A stretch of DNA of 64,000 nucleotides. It comes from Pseudomonas sp. JAI120 (GTDB lineage Bacteria > Pseudomonadota > Gammaproteobacteria > Pseudomonadales > Pseudomonadaceae). Location: positions 1,541,378 through 1,605,377 of the forward strand of contig NZ_JACHCZ010000001.1 of NCBI RefSeq assembly GCF_014207255.1. The letters run 5' to 3'. The position numbers and the translations under genes are program-made. Below, piece by piece: positions 34,208 to 43,597 of the stretch. Within the stretch, counting starts at the first letter, position 1, and every line of letters starts with the position of its first letter. The notes under the pieces are model-generated. The model worked only from the letters and a program-made list of their open reading frames with translations. It made no database searches and had not been told where the DNA came from.

Positions 34208-35538
34208 CACAGCTCCTTAATAAAAGAACTGAGGTCGACGGTGTGAGACTTTAGTTTGTTGTGAAATATAAATGGTGAGTGAGTGGTTGCGAAAAGGAAT
34301 ACGCATTTTCCTGAATTCAATATGTCAGGGAGCAAAGTCTTTTGCCATTCAATAGAAAGTGAGAGTTCCGGTTCATCAAAAAATATGCCAAGATTATCTT
34401 GATTATGAAGGTAGAGTCTTGAGAATAAGGAAATTATCTGCTTTTCTCCTGAAGATAATGTCTCGATTTTTACATCGCGAAGGTTTTTTTTCCGAACGAT
34501 GTCGACTTCTACTTTGCTTTCATCATAGCGTAACATTTTGTCGCCCAAATACTTATTGCAAACAGCGCAGAACTGTTGCAGGGCTGTGTCATTTTCCCGT
34601 TGTTGTTCATAAACCTTAACTAGGCTTGAAATGAAATATATTAAGTGATCATGCCCGGTTGTAATATCTTTTGTTTTTATCAGTTCTAGAATTCGTTCTT
34701 TGCTGTTGCTTGAGATGTTATTCCCGACTCTATCAAGCACGATCTTTACTGCGGCTGGACTTTGAATGCTATCCAGCATGTGTTGTTCAATTTTTAACCC
34801 GTCAACTAATTGATTTAGCATCTGACCGTTGACTTTGGAGAACCATTCAACCGACGAACTGAGGATTTCTTTGGTAATTTGTTTTATGCGTGCGTCTACG
34901 TCTCCCATGCCGAAATTAATAGCCTGATTTAGAAACGCTTTATCGTTATTTTCTTCATCTCCGGATAGATTTTTCAAATCCTGTTCAACGCGTCTGTATG
35001 TTGGAAGATATAGCACATCAAAAGGTATTTTTGATTTAATTTTATCTAAGGTTTCCTTCGCATTAAATAGTGATCCGCTAGCCTCCTTAGCTTCCACTAG
35101 ATCTCGTATTGCTCTAAGTATGGTCGATGGGCCAATGCCGCCTGCGGAATTGAGCGCTCGTTGAAAAGTAGGTGATCGGCGCATGCCTGTTTCACCTAGC
35201 GACATATAGGCTTGTATAAGTCGCTCCATTACTGTTCTACCAAGCTTCATGTGTAGATATTGAGTTACATCACCTTCCATTTCGCTAAACGCGTACTCAA
35301 GATCAGTTTTTTGTATTTTGAATAACTCTCCATCCGAAAACTCTAATTCCATGGATTTAAAGTCGATCTTGCTCAGTCTCGATATATCGCCTGTAACTAA
35401 GGAATACAGTGCATTAAGAACTGTGGTTTTTCCATACCCGTTTTCAGCGACAATAATTCTTGTGTCTGTGTTGAACGGGATGTCGATGTCGCGCTCGTCA
35501 TATAATCCATAAAGCGCAAATCTTTTAAACAGTGACAT
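34207..35538 (-). CDS. ariA: AAA/ABC-type ATPase, PARIS AriA-like
   Basis: A 443-residue ATPase of the AAA_15/AAA_21 class. Walker A is ENGYGKTT (32-39); near the end come the signature LSSGEKQ and Walker B LGIFFDEPELSLS, followed by the H-loop area FATTHSP. Size, order and overlap with the DUF4435 gene are those of AriA in PARIS, which assembles as a cage, keeps AriB inactive and detects phage proteins such as Ocr. ATG 35538 is preferred (GAAGGA upstream); a TTG 24 bases earlier is in frame. AT-rich, on the strand opposite to the SIR2 pair. Confidence 0.82.
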   Translation of the reverse strand: MSLFKRFALYGLYDERDIDIPFNTDTRIIVAENGYGKTTVLNALYSLVTGDISRLSKIDFKSMELEFSDGELFKIQKTDLEYAFSEMEGDVTQYLHMKLGRTVMERLIQAYMSLGETGMRRSPTFQRALNSAGGIGPSTILRAIRDLVEAKEASGSLFNAKETLDKIKSKIPFDVLYLPTYRRVEQDLKNLSGDEENNDKAFLNQAINFGMGDVDARIKQITKEILSSSVEWFSKVNGQMLNQLVDGLKIEQHMLDSIQSPAAVKIVLDRVGNNISSNSKERILELIKTKDITTGHDHLIYFISSLVKVYEQQRENDTALQQFCAVCNKYLGDKMLRYDESKVEVDIVRKKNLRDVKIETLSSGEKQIISLFSRLYLHNQDNLGIFFDEPELSLSIEWQKTLLPDILNSGKCVFLFATTHSPFIFHNKLKSHTVDLSSFIKEL

Positions 35539-35832
35539 CGGTATAGATCCTTCTGGTGTCAAGGTTGAATTATTGATCGTATTATTCTTCGTAGCACAAA
35601 TTCTATTAACGGCTGAGTATTTAGCTTCCCCTGAAAATTACCGCTTATAGTAGATCGTTTTACCACGTCTGCCGACATTGTTACAGTGGCCAATCGCCAT
35701 GGCTGTCGAGGCCACGAAACACTCCGGAGCGCTGATTCGATTCGTCGCGAGCTCTCTGATGCGCTATTGAATGCGCTTGGACACGCGAGGTGGAAGCCTT
35801 GCGTAGGTCACCGAGTTAACAACTGTATTCAG

Positions 35833-35930
35833 CGTCGGCTTTTGGCCGATTGCTGCCTTTCGCGAAGGGCAGCAATCGACCCGATGCTGCCGTTCGCTAC
35901 CGGCAGTAGTCGGCCAGAAGCGGACGGTCA
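35833..35930. repeat. Compound copy of the GGCCGATT palindromic repeat
   Basis: TTTTGGCCGATTGCTGCC, a loop with TTTCGCGAAGGG and GGCAGCAATCGACCC form one stem-loop; a second, CGATGCTGCCGTTCG to GGCAGTAGTCGGCCAGAAGC, follows. The outer ends still pair with each other, so the copy appears to have been extended by a partial duplication. Confidence 0.75.
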
Positions 35931-36055
35931 CTATGTGTCCCAACCGATACCGATAAGAGGCAATCCGCTAAACGCTCTTGAGAAACCTGCGCCATGCGTA
36001 CTAGTTCGTATGTATCAATCGCCGTGGTGACGGTTTACGGGACTGCATCAGGCGT

Positions 36056-36083
36056 TTGACCTGTGTCAGGGTCTATACTAATT
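36056..36083 (+). promoter_or_regulatory. Possible promoter of the solute-binding protein gene
   Basis: TTGACC, 17 bases, then TAATTT; TATACT lies just upstream of the latter as an alternative -10. It is about 57 bases before the GTG start at 36140. Confidence 0.35.
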
Positions 36084-36139
36084 TCGCCATTTTAATCAGA
36101 TCCACCCTTGATCACCGCACAGCCCACCAGGCAGAACAC

Positions 36140-36889
36140 GTGAAACATTCGACACTTACTGCCGCGCTGCTCTGCCTATTACTTGGCACTCCCGTCAGGT
36201 CCGAGCAGTATCAGGTCGTTACTGAAGAGTGGGCGCCGTACAACTACCAGGAGAACAATCAGCTTACCGGCATGGCCACGGAGATCGTTCGAGGCATAAT
36301 GGCGCTGACCGGGGATGACTTTGAGGTGGTGCTGCTGCCCAGTATGCGAAGCGCCCGTGCATTGAAGACCCGACCCAAGACCATCATGTATTCACTATTC
36401 CGCACGGCAGAGCGTGAACCGTTATACAAGTGGGTCGGACCGATCGTGGAAGAGTCCATTCACCCCTATCAGTTAGCCAATGCGCAGCAGCCGGTGAATT
36501 CCTTAGAGCAGCTACTGCACGCCCCAAAAATTACAACGAGACATGCCGGCCTGATACCCGAGACTCTGCAGTCGCGGGGCTTCAACAACCTCGAAAAAAC
36601 TGCGACCGAGAGCCTGCAGCTCTATCGCATGCTGCTAGCCGGGCGCACCGATATCATCATAGGCGACACCGATGCGGGGGTGGCTTACTACAGCCGCCAG
36701 TTGAACATCGCCCCCGGCACGCTGCGGCAGATTCCCATCGAGCTCTATCGCTCATCGCTGTACATTGCCTTCAGCCGCGACTGTGACGACGAACTGGTAG
36801 CCTCCTGGGCCCACGCCCTGGAGCAACTGCGCCACTCGGGCGAGCTGGAGCGCATCCAGGATCGATACAACCAACCCATCGAGCAATGA
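36140..36889 (+). CDS. Orphan amino-acid-type periplasmic solute-binding protein
   Basis: A 249-residue protein of the SBP_bac_3 type, with a signal peptide (VKHSTLTAALLCLLLGTPVRS). The mature part begins YQVVTEEWAPYNYQENNQLT and has the GMATEIVRGIM and GRTDIIIGDTDAGVAYY segments seen in short Pseudomonas binding proteins that stand without an ABC permease. The start is a GTG at 36140, since the leader must begin there; the ribosome site is weak. Such orphans may sense amino acids or polyamines, or be relics of transporters. Confidence 0.8.
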   Translation: MKHSTLTAALLCLLLGTPVRSEQYQVVTEEWAPYNYQENNQLTGMATEIVRGIMALTGDDFEVVLLPSMRSARALKTRPKTIMYSLFRTAEREPLYKWVGPIVEESIHPYQLANAQQPVNSLEQLLHAPKITTRHAGLIPETLQSRGFNNLEKTATESLQLYRMLLAGRTDIIIGDTDAGVAYYSRQLNIAPGTLRQIPIELYRSSLYIAFSRDCDDELVASWAHALEQLRHSGELERIQDRYNQPIEQ

Positions 36890-37090
36890 AAGCGCGGAAC
36901 CAGAGCAAGCCCGCTTCGCGCTTATCCAGCCTTGCTCTCACTCAACGCGGAGGATAAGCCATGAACATTTTTGCAACATACAGCCATCAGCCTTGGAACA
37001 AGGGAATGGCTTAACCCGGCCACGCCAAAGGAGCTTGCTGAGCAGATGATGCTTCACCAAAGTGAATCGGCCCTGATTTTGTAGACGCTC

Positions 37091-37304
37091 GGTGACAGCT
37101 TCTGGCCGATTCTGTTGAAAAAGTCGGTTCTTCCAGCCTGCCGGAATATTGACCGCTGAAAACGCCTTTCTTGCGCGCTGCTACGCGAAATCCGAGCCCG
37201 GAATCCTCTGCTCAAAGTAAAAATTTCAATCTCAAGCGCGTACTTTTCTGCCGTGGAAACCATAGCCGACTTTTTCAACAGAATCGGCCGAAAGCAGCCT
37301 GTCA
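37091..37304. mobile_element. MITE-like element with long inverted repeats
   Basis: The left end reads GGCCGATTCTGTTGAAAAAG then TCGG (37104-37127) and the right end (37266-37289) is its exact reverse complement, a perfect 24-base inverted repeat. Outside these, TGACAGCTTCT and GAAAGCAGCCTGTCA extend the pairing imperfectly. The 138-base inside has CTACGCGAAATCC and TTTCAATCTCAAGCGCGTAC, shared in part with the element at 32938. The 83-codon minus-strand frame covering it is a by-product. Nothing else was found in the 36890-37440 gap. Confidence 0.7.
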
Positions 37305-37440
37305 ATAATAGGAAAACTCCCTACACCCGCGTCCATCCGTCGCATCCCCCACCCTCCCCCTCCAGTCCCCACCCAACCTGCCGATAACCCTACTAACCGT
37401 ATGTCTACCCCCTGCATCACCACTCGATCGAGTCCACCAC

Positions 37441-39462
37441 ATGAACCCACTCTCCCTTCTAAAAAAAGCCCGGGCCGATCGTCAAGGCACCGCCACGCTC
37501 ACCAGCACTGCCAACGACCTGGACGCCTCACTCACTGCCCTGCGTATCACCCCCACCCTGATCACCGGCTTTATCTCGCCGCATCTGGACATCGACGCCA
37601 TCGCGGCCAAGCTCAAACGCCGTTTCCCCCAGTCCACCATCAGCCTATGCACCACCTCCGGCGAGCTGTGCAATGCGCCCGGTTCGCTGTATTGCGCCAC
37701 TGGCGAGCGCTGGGACCGGGTCGTGTTGCAGTTGTTCGACGACAGTCTGATCGCCTCGGCCGAGGTGGTGATGGTGCCGTTGGAGTGTGAGGACATTCGC
37801 GGTGGCGGTAAGCGGTTGGGAATGCAGGAGCGGATTGCCAAGTTGGTGGCCAATATCAAGCGGGTGCAGGTGCGTACGTCGATCGATCATCGTGATACGT
37901 TGGCGTATGTGGTGTTCGATGGGTTGTCGGCGTCGGAGTCGTTTTTTATGGAGGCGCTGTATGAGTCGGGGCGGTTTCCGTGTTTGTTTGTAGGGGGATC
38001 GGCCGGGGGTAAGTCGGATTTCCAGAAGACGCTGATTCATGACGGCCAGCGCAGTTATCAGAACCATGCGCAGATCGTGTTTCTGAAGACGGCGGCCCAT
38101 GTGCGATTTGGGGTGTTCAAGAGCCAGAACTTTAAACCGGCGGATTTGACCTTCAGTGTGCTGACGGCGTCGGTGGAGGACCGCACGATTGACCAAGTGA
38201 TCGACAGCAGCGGCAATATCAAGAGCATGGTGCAGGCGCTGTGTGATGCGTTCAGTTGCGCGCCCCAGGCGCTGGAGTCGAAGCTGGCGGACTATTCGTT
38301 TGCGATTCGGGTGGGCAGTGAGTTGTTTGTGCGGTCCATCGCGCGTATCGACTTCGAACAGCAGATCGTGCAGTTGTTTTGCGACGTGGCGCCGGGCGAG
38401 GAGTTGGTGATGGTGCGGCGTACGCCGCTGCGGGAGGCGACGCGCCTGGACTATGAGCAGTTCCTGCGCGGCAAGGGAGGCCAGCCGGTGGCGGGGATTT
38501 TGAATGACTGCATCTTGCGCCGGCTGAACAACAGCGCCGAGCTGGGTAGCATGGCCGGCATTTTTGGGGATGTGCCGTTGGCGGGGTTTTCGACCTTCGG
38601 GGAGATTTTGGGCTTGAACCTGAACCAGACGCTGACGGCGATTTTCTTCTTCCGGGTGGCCAAGGGCGCGAGTTTCAGTGACGAATACGTGGACAATTTC
38701 ATCGCCCATTACGGCGAGTTCAAGGCATTTTTCCTACGGCGCCAGGTGAAGAAGTTGGCAGGGTTGAACCATGTGGTCGTCAAGCAGATTACCGCATACA
38801 AAAACAATGACTTCAGCAATACCCTGAATACCCGCGGCCTGGACCGCAATATCCTGCCAGTCTTCGAAGGCCTGGCCGACTTGGGCCTGGTGTTGGCCCA
38901 TGCCCAGCGTCAGCATGAGGACATCGCGTCGCAGCTCAAGCATTACTCCGGTGAGTTGCACGCCTCGATGGATGAACTGGTGGGCACGATTGGCCAGCAG
39001 AACACGGTGTCTGCCCAGGCCGGGGCCACGGTGGAGGGGCTGTCGAGCCAGGCGGATGTCGCGGTGGAGGGGGCGCGCACGCTGGCGGGGTCGAGTTTGC
39101 GTATCCAGTCGATTGTGCAGGTGATCCAGCAGATCGCCGGGCAGACCAACTTGCTGGCGCTCAACGCCGCGATTGAAGCCGCGCGCGCGGGCGACCTGGG
39201 CCGGGGCTTTGCGGTGGTGGCCGACGAGGTGCGCAAGCTGGCGGAAATCACACGCAAGAATGCGGCGGAAATTGGTGTGGATATCGACTTGTTGTCGAGT
39301 GAGATCCAGCGGGTGGCCCAGCAGATTGAAGACCAGTCCACCGGGGTGGGTGCGCTGCGGGAGATGTTGGATGTGCTGGAGGCGTCGAGCCGTGCAACGG
39401 AGGGTACGGCGCAACGGACCAAGACCATTGCGGATACGTTGACGGGGTTGACCCATGGGTAG
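37441..39462 (+). CDS. Soluble chemoreceptor with FIST sensory domains
   Basis: A 673-residue protein. Residues 35-240 and 250-400 correspond to the FIST N and C domains ([40 protein letters not shown]), a module thought to bind small ligands such as amino acids. After a helical linker, residues about 480-673 form a methyl-accepting chemotaxis signalling domain with the conserved hairpin tip [17 protein letters not shown] and [11 protein letters not shown]. No transmembrane segment is present, so this is a cytoplasmic receptor. It stands alone and likely works with chemosensory proteins encoded elsewhere. Confidence 0.9.
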   Translation: MNPLSLLKKARADRQGTATLTSTANDLDASLTALRITPTLITGFISPHLDIDAIAAKLKRRFPQSTISLCTTSGELCNAPGSLYCATGERWDRVVLQLFDDSLIASAEVVMVPLECEDIRGGGKRLGMQERIAKLVANIKRVQVRTSIDHRDTLAYVVFDGLSASESFFMEALYESGRFPCLFVGGSAGGKSDFQKTLIHDGQRSYQNHAQIVFLKTAAHVRFGVFKSQNFKPADLTFSVLTASVEDRTIDQVIDSSGNIKSMVQALCDAFSCAPQALESKLADYSFAIRVGSELFVRSIARIDFEQQIVQLFCDVAPGEELVMVRRTPLREATRLDYEQFLRGKGGQPVAGILNDCILRRLNNSAELGSMAGIFGDVPLAGFSTFGEILGLNLNQTLTAIFFFRVAKGASFSDEYVDNFIAHYGEFKAFFLRRQVKKLAGLNHVVVKQITAYKNNDFSNTLNTRGLDRNILPVFEGLADLGLVLAHAQRQHEDIASQLKHYSGELHASMDELVGTIGQQNTVSAQAGATVEGLSSQADVAVEGARTLAGSSLRIQSIVQVIQQIAGQTNLLALNAAIEAARAGDLGRGFAVVADEVRKLAEITRKNAAEIGVDIDLLSSEIQRVAQQIEDQSTGVGALREMLDVLEASSRATEGTAQRTKTIADTLTGLTHG

Positions 39463-39555
39463 GCGTTAACGGCAGGTAAAAATGGCGCGGGGCTCATGGC
39501 ACTGAACGGGGATTCAGTGCATGATGCGTCGCTCATATCAAGGACGATAACAACA

Positions 39556-40596
39556 GTGAAAAACGCCCTCGCCTCCCTGCTATTGCTGTGCCTGACGGCT
39601 CCCGCCGTCGCCGCCGAAAACCCGGTCGGTTTCAAGACCGTCACCCTGCCCGATGCGCAAAACAACCGACCACTCGAACTGGTCGTCTGGTACCCCGCTA
39701 CCACCACCGCCAAAGCCACGCTGATCGCCGACAGCGCGGTGTTCATCGGTGCCCTCGCCGTGCCCGACGCGCCGCCGGCTGCCGGTGAGCATCCGCTGGT
39801 GGTGCTCTCCCACGGTTATGGTGGTAACTGGGGCAAGCAGGTGTGGCTGGCCAGTGCGTTGGCGCATCAGGGCTACATCGTCGCGGCGGTCAACCACCCC
39901 GGCACCACCACAAAAGACCGCAACCCACAAACCGCCGCGCGGTTATGGCAACGTCCGGCCGACCTGAGCCGCGCGATTGACGCGGTGTTGGCCCAGCCGA
40001 AGCCATTTGGCGCGGTCGCGAATGGCCAGATTGCCGCCGTGGGCCATTCCCTTGGCGGCTGGACCGTGCTGGAAATCGCCGGGGCGCGCTTCGACCCCGA
40101 TCTGTTCAGCCGCGACTGCAGCGCCCACCCCAAGCTTGGCGGTTGCATGGGTTACCAGGAGATGAACCCCGCCGGCACGCCAGCCGGCAAGGCCCGGTTG
40201 GCCGCCGATTTAAGCGACAAACGCGTCACCGCCATCGTGTCCTTGGACCTGGGCCTGTCGCGCGGCTTCACCGACGCCAGCCTGGCTGCATTGCCGGTAC
40301 CGGCGCTGGTGATTGCGGGGGGCGTGCCGTCGGAGGATATGGACCCGCAGTTGGAGTCCGCCGACATGGTCAAGCGGCTGCCTGAAGCAACGACGAAGTA
40401 CGTGGAGATCGCCGATGCCACGCACTTCAGCTTTATGTCGATCTGCAAGCCGGGAGGCATGGCGCTGATTGAGGAGAGTTCGCCAGGCGACGGCATGATT
40501 TGCCGCGATGGCGAGGGGGCTCGGCCGAGGGCGGTGATTCAGCAGCAGGTGGTGGGGCTGATCAGTGAGTTTTTACACCGATCGTTTCGACAGTAA
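39556..40596 (+). CDS. Secreted alpha/beta hydrolase, PAF-acetylhydrolase-like
   Basis: A 346-residue hydrolase with a signal peptide (VKNALASLLLLCLTAPAVAA). It has the order of the platelet-activating-factor acetylhydrolase/dienelactone hydrolase group: LVVLSHGYGGN (oxyanion loop), GHSLGG (nucleophile) at about residue 160, and DATHFSFMSIC with the catalytic His. The GTG 39556 start is favoured because the leader begins there; AAGGA lies about 12 bases before. Likely a periplasmic esterase or lipase; single gene. Confidence 0.82.
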   Translation: MKNALASLLLLCLTAPAVAAENPVGFKTVTLPDAQNNRPLELVVWYPATTTAKATLIADSAVFIGALAVPDAPPAAGEHPLVVLSHGYGGNWGKQVWLASALAHQGYIVAAVNHPGTTTKDRNPQTAARLWQRPADLSRAIDAVLAQPKPFGAVANGQIAAVGHSLGGWTVLEIAGARFDPDLFSRDCSAHPKLGGCMGYQEMNPAGTPAGKARLAADLSDKRVTAIVSLDLGLSRGFTDASLAALPVPALVIAGGVPSEDMDPQLESADMVKRLPEATTKYVEIADATHFSFMSICKPGGMALIEESSPGDGMICRDGEGARPRAVIQQQVVGLISEFLHRSFRQ

Positions 40597-40970
40597 AGCC
40601 GCCGTCGACCTTAGAGCCCGTGGCGCGACACGCGCTGACTATTTATGGTGTCCACCTCTATCTGGGTCCCCTACATACTGTTCTCTAAAAGGGTCAAGGC
40701 AACGTTTGTACAACACCGACCGGTTGAGGCAGAAACGCCTGACCCCGTCAGCCTTTGACGCGGTAAGCATCGAGCGCCTGCCGGATGACCGGCAGGCTGC
40801 CCGAAGCGATGCCGCTGAAATACGCAGCCCAACCCCGTCACATCGATAGCACTGATGATTACTATCGAACCGCTCGCCTATGGGGTGGTCAAGCCCGATT
40901 CCTATAATCGCCTCCCAGTTCTTCCCCTTCGCCTGGCCTCAGGCGACATCCCCCCTTGGAATCCAGCATC
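40597..40970. other. Gene-free stretch with a short fragment of the YeeE gene
   Basis: Contains the hairpin GCCTGCCGG-atga-CCGGCAGGC (about 40777-40798), directly followed at 40792-40825 by 34 bases that match the YeeE gene at 44838-44871 at 32 positions, in the same orientation. Translated on the minus strand, the fragment reads YFSGIASGSL. Probably a relic of an old duplication. No gene is seen. Confidence 0.55.
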
Positions 40971-42197
40971 ATGCCAAGCGCCCTCCAGGCCCCCAGCGGC
41001 CGTCCTGAACATAATCAACAAAGCGTGAAACAGCAGTGGCTGGCGATTCTCTCGGTCGCGGTGGGCGCCTTCGCCCTGGTGACCAGTGAGTTTCTGCCGG
41101 TGGGCGTGCTCAACGACGTCGCTGCCGACCTCGGTATCAGTGCCGGCCACGCCGGCCTGATGGTGACCCTACCCGGCATCATGGCCGCCCTCGCCGCGCC
41201 GTTTCTGTCGGTGAGCATCGGTGCCATGGACCGTCGCTACCTGCTGATCGGCCTGACGTTGATCATGATCATTGCCAACTCAGTCGTAGCCTTTGCCAGT
41301 GACTTCAACCTGCTGCTGCTCGGACGCGTATTGCTGGGCATCAGCATCGGCGGGTTCTGGGCCACGGCCATTGCCCTCAGTGGGCGCTTGGCGCCCAAGG
41401 GTGTGGACGTCGCGAAGGCCACCTCGATCATCATGATGGGCGTGACCCTGGCCACCGTGCTCGGCGTGCCCGTGGGCACCTGGCTCAGCGGCTTGATGGG
41501 CTGGCGCATGACGTTCCTGGTCACCGCGCTGCTGGGCGTGCCGGTGCTACTGGCGCAGGTGTTCCTGCTGCCTCGGCTCACCCCGGAGAAGGCCATTCGC
41601 GTCAGCGACCTGCCGGCGTTGTTTATCAACCCACAGGCGCGGGTCGGGTTGATCGCGGTGCTGTTGATCGGCCTGGCGCACTTTGCGGCCTACACCTATG
41701 TCGCGCCGTTCTTCAAATACAGTTCCGGCTTCGATGGGCCGACAATTGGCTCGCTGCTGCTGCTCTTCGGCGTGGCCGGGGTATTCGGCAATATCTTTGC
41801 CGGTTTCGCCGCCAACCGCAGCGTGCGCCACACCCTGTTGCTGGTGGCGCTGATGATCGGCACCAGCACCGCGCTGTTCCCCCACTTCGCCACGGGGATG
41901 ACCGGCGCAGCGATGCTGATCGGGCTGTGGGGCTTCGCCTTCGGCGCCTTCCCGGCCTGTGCCAGTATCTGGATGTTTGTGGTGGCGCCCAAGGATGTCG
42001 AACGCGGCATGCCGCTGTTCGTCGCCTTGTTCCAGGTGATCATTGCCTTGGGTTCGTTCTTCGGCGGGCAGATCGTCGACCAACTGGGCAGCTCGGTTCT
42101 GTTGAGCCTGGCCACGGCACTGGTGGGCTGCGGTTTTGTTACAGTGCTGGTACTGGGGCGCAACATCAGTAATAGCCTCGCGGCCCAGCCTGGCTAA
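40971..42197 (+). CDS. MFS transporter, DHA1 (sugar/drug efflux) type
   Basis: A 408-residue permease with 12 predicted helices. The DHA1 hallmarks are seen: TSEFLPVGVLNDVAADLGIS in helix 1, LLLGRVLLGISIGGFW, and GVTLATVLGVPVGTWLSGLM in helix 5. It resembles the YdhP/AraJ branch, which exports sugars or toxic compounds. ATG 40971 is chosen over a TTG at 40956. The MocR gene starts 11 bases after the stop, so the two are probably co-transcribed. Confidence 0.88.
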   Translation: MPSALQAPSGRPEHNQQSVKQQWLAILSVAVGAFALVTSEFLPVGVLNDVAADLGISAGHAGLMVTLPGIMAALAAPFLSVSIGAMDRRYLLIGLTLIMIIANSVVAFASDFNLLLLGRVLLGISIGGFWATAIALSGRLAPKGVDVAKATSIIMMGVTLATVLGVPVGTWLSGLMGWRMTFLVTALLGVPVLLAQVFLLPRLTPEKAIRVSDLPALFINPQARVGLIAVLLIGLAHFAAYTYVAPFFKYSSGFDGPTIGSLLLLFGVAGVFGNIFAGFAANRSVRHTLLLVALMIGTSTALFPHFATGMTGAAMLIGLWGFAFGAFPACASIWMFVVAPKDVERGMPLFVALFQVIIALGSFFGGQIVDQLGSSVLLSLATALVGCGFVTVLVLGRNISNSLAAQPG

Positions 42198-42208
42198 ACC
42201 GAGGGACC

Positions 42209-43597
42209 ATGAATACCGCCAACGCCGCTTCTTTCGCCTATCAGGCGGTGTACCGCTACCTTGTCGAGTTGATCGAGGCGAGCCCTTCGGCAGGCGAACG
42301 CCAACTGCCGTCCCTGCGCCAGTTGGCCCGGCGCCTGGGCGTGTCGGTGTCGACCACCAAGTACGCCTATGCGCTGCTGGAGGATGAGGGGCGTGTCCAG
42401 GCCAGGCCCAAGCGTGGCTATTTCACCCGGGCCGTGCCGGCGCCGCTGTTGAGCGAAGGTTCGCCTGATTTGCTCGACCAGGTGTTCGCCAACGCCCGCC
42501 AGCCGGGCATGCTGGCCCTGAGCAGCGACGCCCCGGCGATGCTGCTGTCATTGGAAAACCCGCTGTTGATGATGGAGCGCGAACTGGCCCGCCAGTATCC
42601 GCGCTCCCCGACGCCGCTGTACCTGCCGTTCGGCGAGCCCGAGCTGCGTGCGGCGCTGGCCGCGCGCTACACCCAATCCACCCACCACTATTGGCAGGCC
42701 GAACAGGTGTATATCGGCTCGGACCTGCACAGCGTGCTGGACCTGTCGCTCAGCGCCCTGGCGTTGCGTGGCACGCTGGCGCTGGTGGAGTCGCCGTGTT
42801 CGTGGGCGGTGCTGCGTCAGTTGCAGGCGGCGAATATCCGCGTGATTGAAATGCCCCTCGGCGCGGACGGGCGCTTCGACCTGCCCGCCTTCCAGGCACT
42901 ACTCGAGCGGGAGCCGATCCGCCTGGCGGTGCTGTCATCCAGTGTGAACGTGCCCCAGGGCGGCGTGATGCCGGCGCAGGATAAACAGCAGATCTGCCGC
43001 TGGCTGGCAGAGCGGGACATCTGGCTGTTCGAAAACGACACCTACGGCGAGCTGTGTTTCGAGCCGCCCGCCGCCCGCTATCGCGACTTTGCCGACCCGC
43101 AGAAACTGCTGGTGTTCTCGACCTTCGACAAGGTGATCGGCGCGGAGGCGCCCTACGCTTATGTGCTGTGTCGCGGGCAAGGGCCGCAGTTGCAGCGGGT
43201 GTTCCTGGAGCGTGGGTTTCGCCTGTCGCCGACCCGCCAGAAAGCGATCGCCAAGCTGTTCACCTCCGGGCGCATCGACCAGCACCTGCTGATGCTGCGC
43301 GCGGCCTTGCGGGAACGGATGACGCGCATGAAAGCCCTGCTGGAAACGCACGGCGAGTGGGACGTGGTCGAACCCCATGGCGGCGCGAGTTTCTGGCTGG
43401 AGGCCAGGCGCCCGGTCGACATGGGACAGGTGTTCGAACGCCTGCTGGCCCAGCGCGTCGTGATCGCTCCGGGGCAGTTGTTCAGCCCGCACGGCAGCTG
43501 GGCGCAGCATGTGCGCCTGAGCTACACCCTCGACTGGAGCAAGGATATCGCCCAGGCCGTGCAACTGTTGGCCCAGGCGATCCGTCAAAGCCCGTAG
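42209..43597 (+). CDS. MocR/GntR-family PLP-dependent regulator
   Basis: A 462-residue MocR-type protein. The GntR winged helix is in residues 8-75 ([38 protein letters not shown]), then an aminotransferase-fold domain with [11 protein letters not shown] and the presumed PLP lysine in [15 protein letters not shown], which departs from the usual SKxLxPGLR pattern. It is transcribed with the MFS gene; its last 13 bases overlap the end of the convergent panB-like gene. Confidence 0.86.
   Translation: MNTANAASFAYQAVYRYLVELIEASPSAGERQLPSLRQLARRLGVSVSTTKYAYALLEDEGRVQARPKRGYFTRAVPAPLLSEGSPDLLDQVFANARQPGMLALSSDAPAMLLSLENPLLMMERELARQYPRSPTPLYLPFGEPELRAALAARYTQSTHHYWQAEQVYIGSDLHSVLDLSLSALALRGTLALVESPCSWAVLRQLQAANIRVIEMPLGADGRFDLPAFQALLEREPIRLAVLSSSVNVPQGGVMPAQDKQQICRWLAERDIWLFENDTYGELCFEPPAARYRDFADPQKLLVFSTFDKVIGAEAPYAYVLCRGQGPQLQRVFLERGFRLSPTRQKAIAKLFTSGRIDQHLLMLRAALRERMTRMKALLETHGEWDVVEPHGGASFWLEARRPVDMGQVFERLLAQRVVIAPGQLFSPHGSWAQHVRLSYTLDWSKDIAQAVQLLAQAIRQSP

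Larger units (their letters stand above)
35539..36139. other. Gene-free right flank of the defence island
   Basis: The first 140 bases are AT-rich and probably carry the ariA promoter. GC-rich host-like sequence returns at about 35670. The palindromic repeat at 35833 and a promoter-like site at 36056 are the only recognisable contents; a 114-codon frame at 35686-36030 runs through the repeat and is not protein-like. Confidence 0.5.

Noticed and set aside
30164..35538. The defence island as a prophage
   Set aside because: No structural, lysis, integrase or replication genes accompany it.
35686..36030. A 114-codon plus-strand frame
   Set aside because: It runs through the compound palindromic repeat and has no protein-like pattern.
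37054..37305. An 83-codon minus-strand frame that could be listed as a hypothetical protein
   Set aside because: It covers the MITE-like element almost exactly; its ends are the translated inverted repeats.
37645..38709. A 354-codon minus-strand frame
   Set aside because: Antisense to the FIST chemoreceptor, whose motifs are clear.
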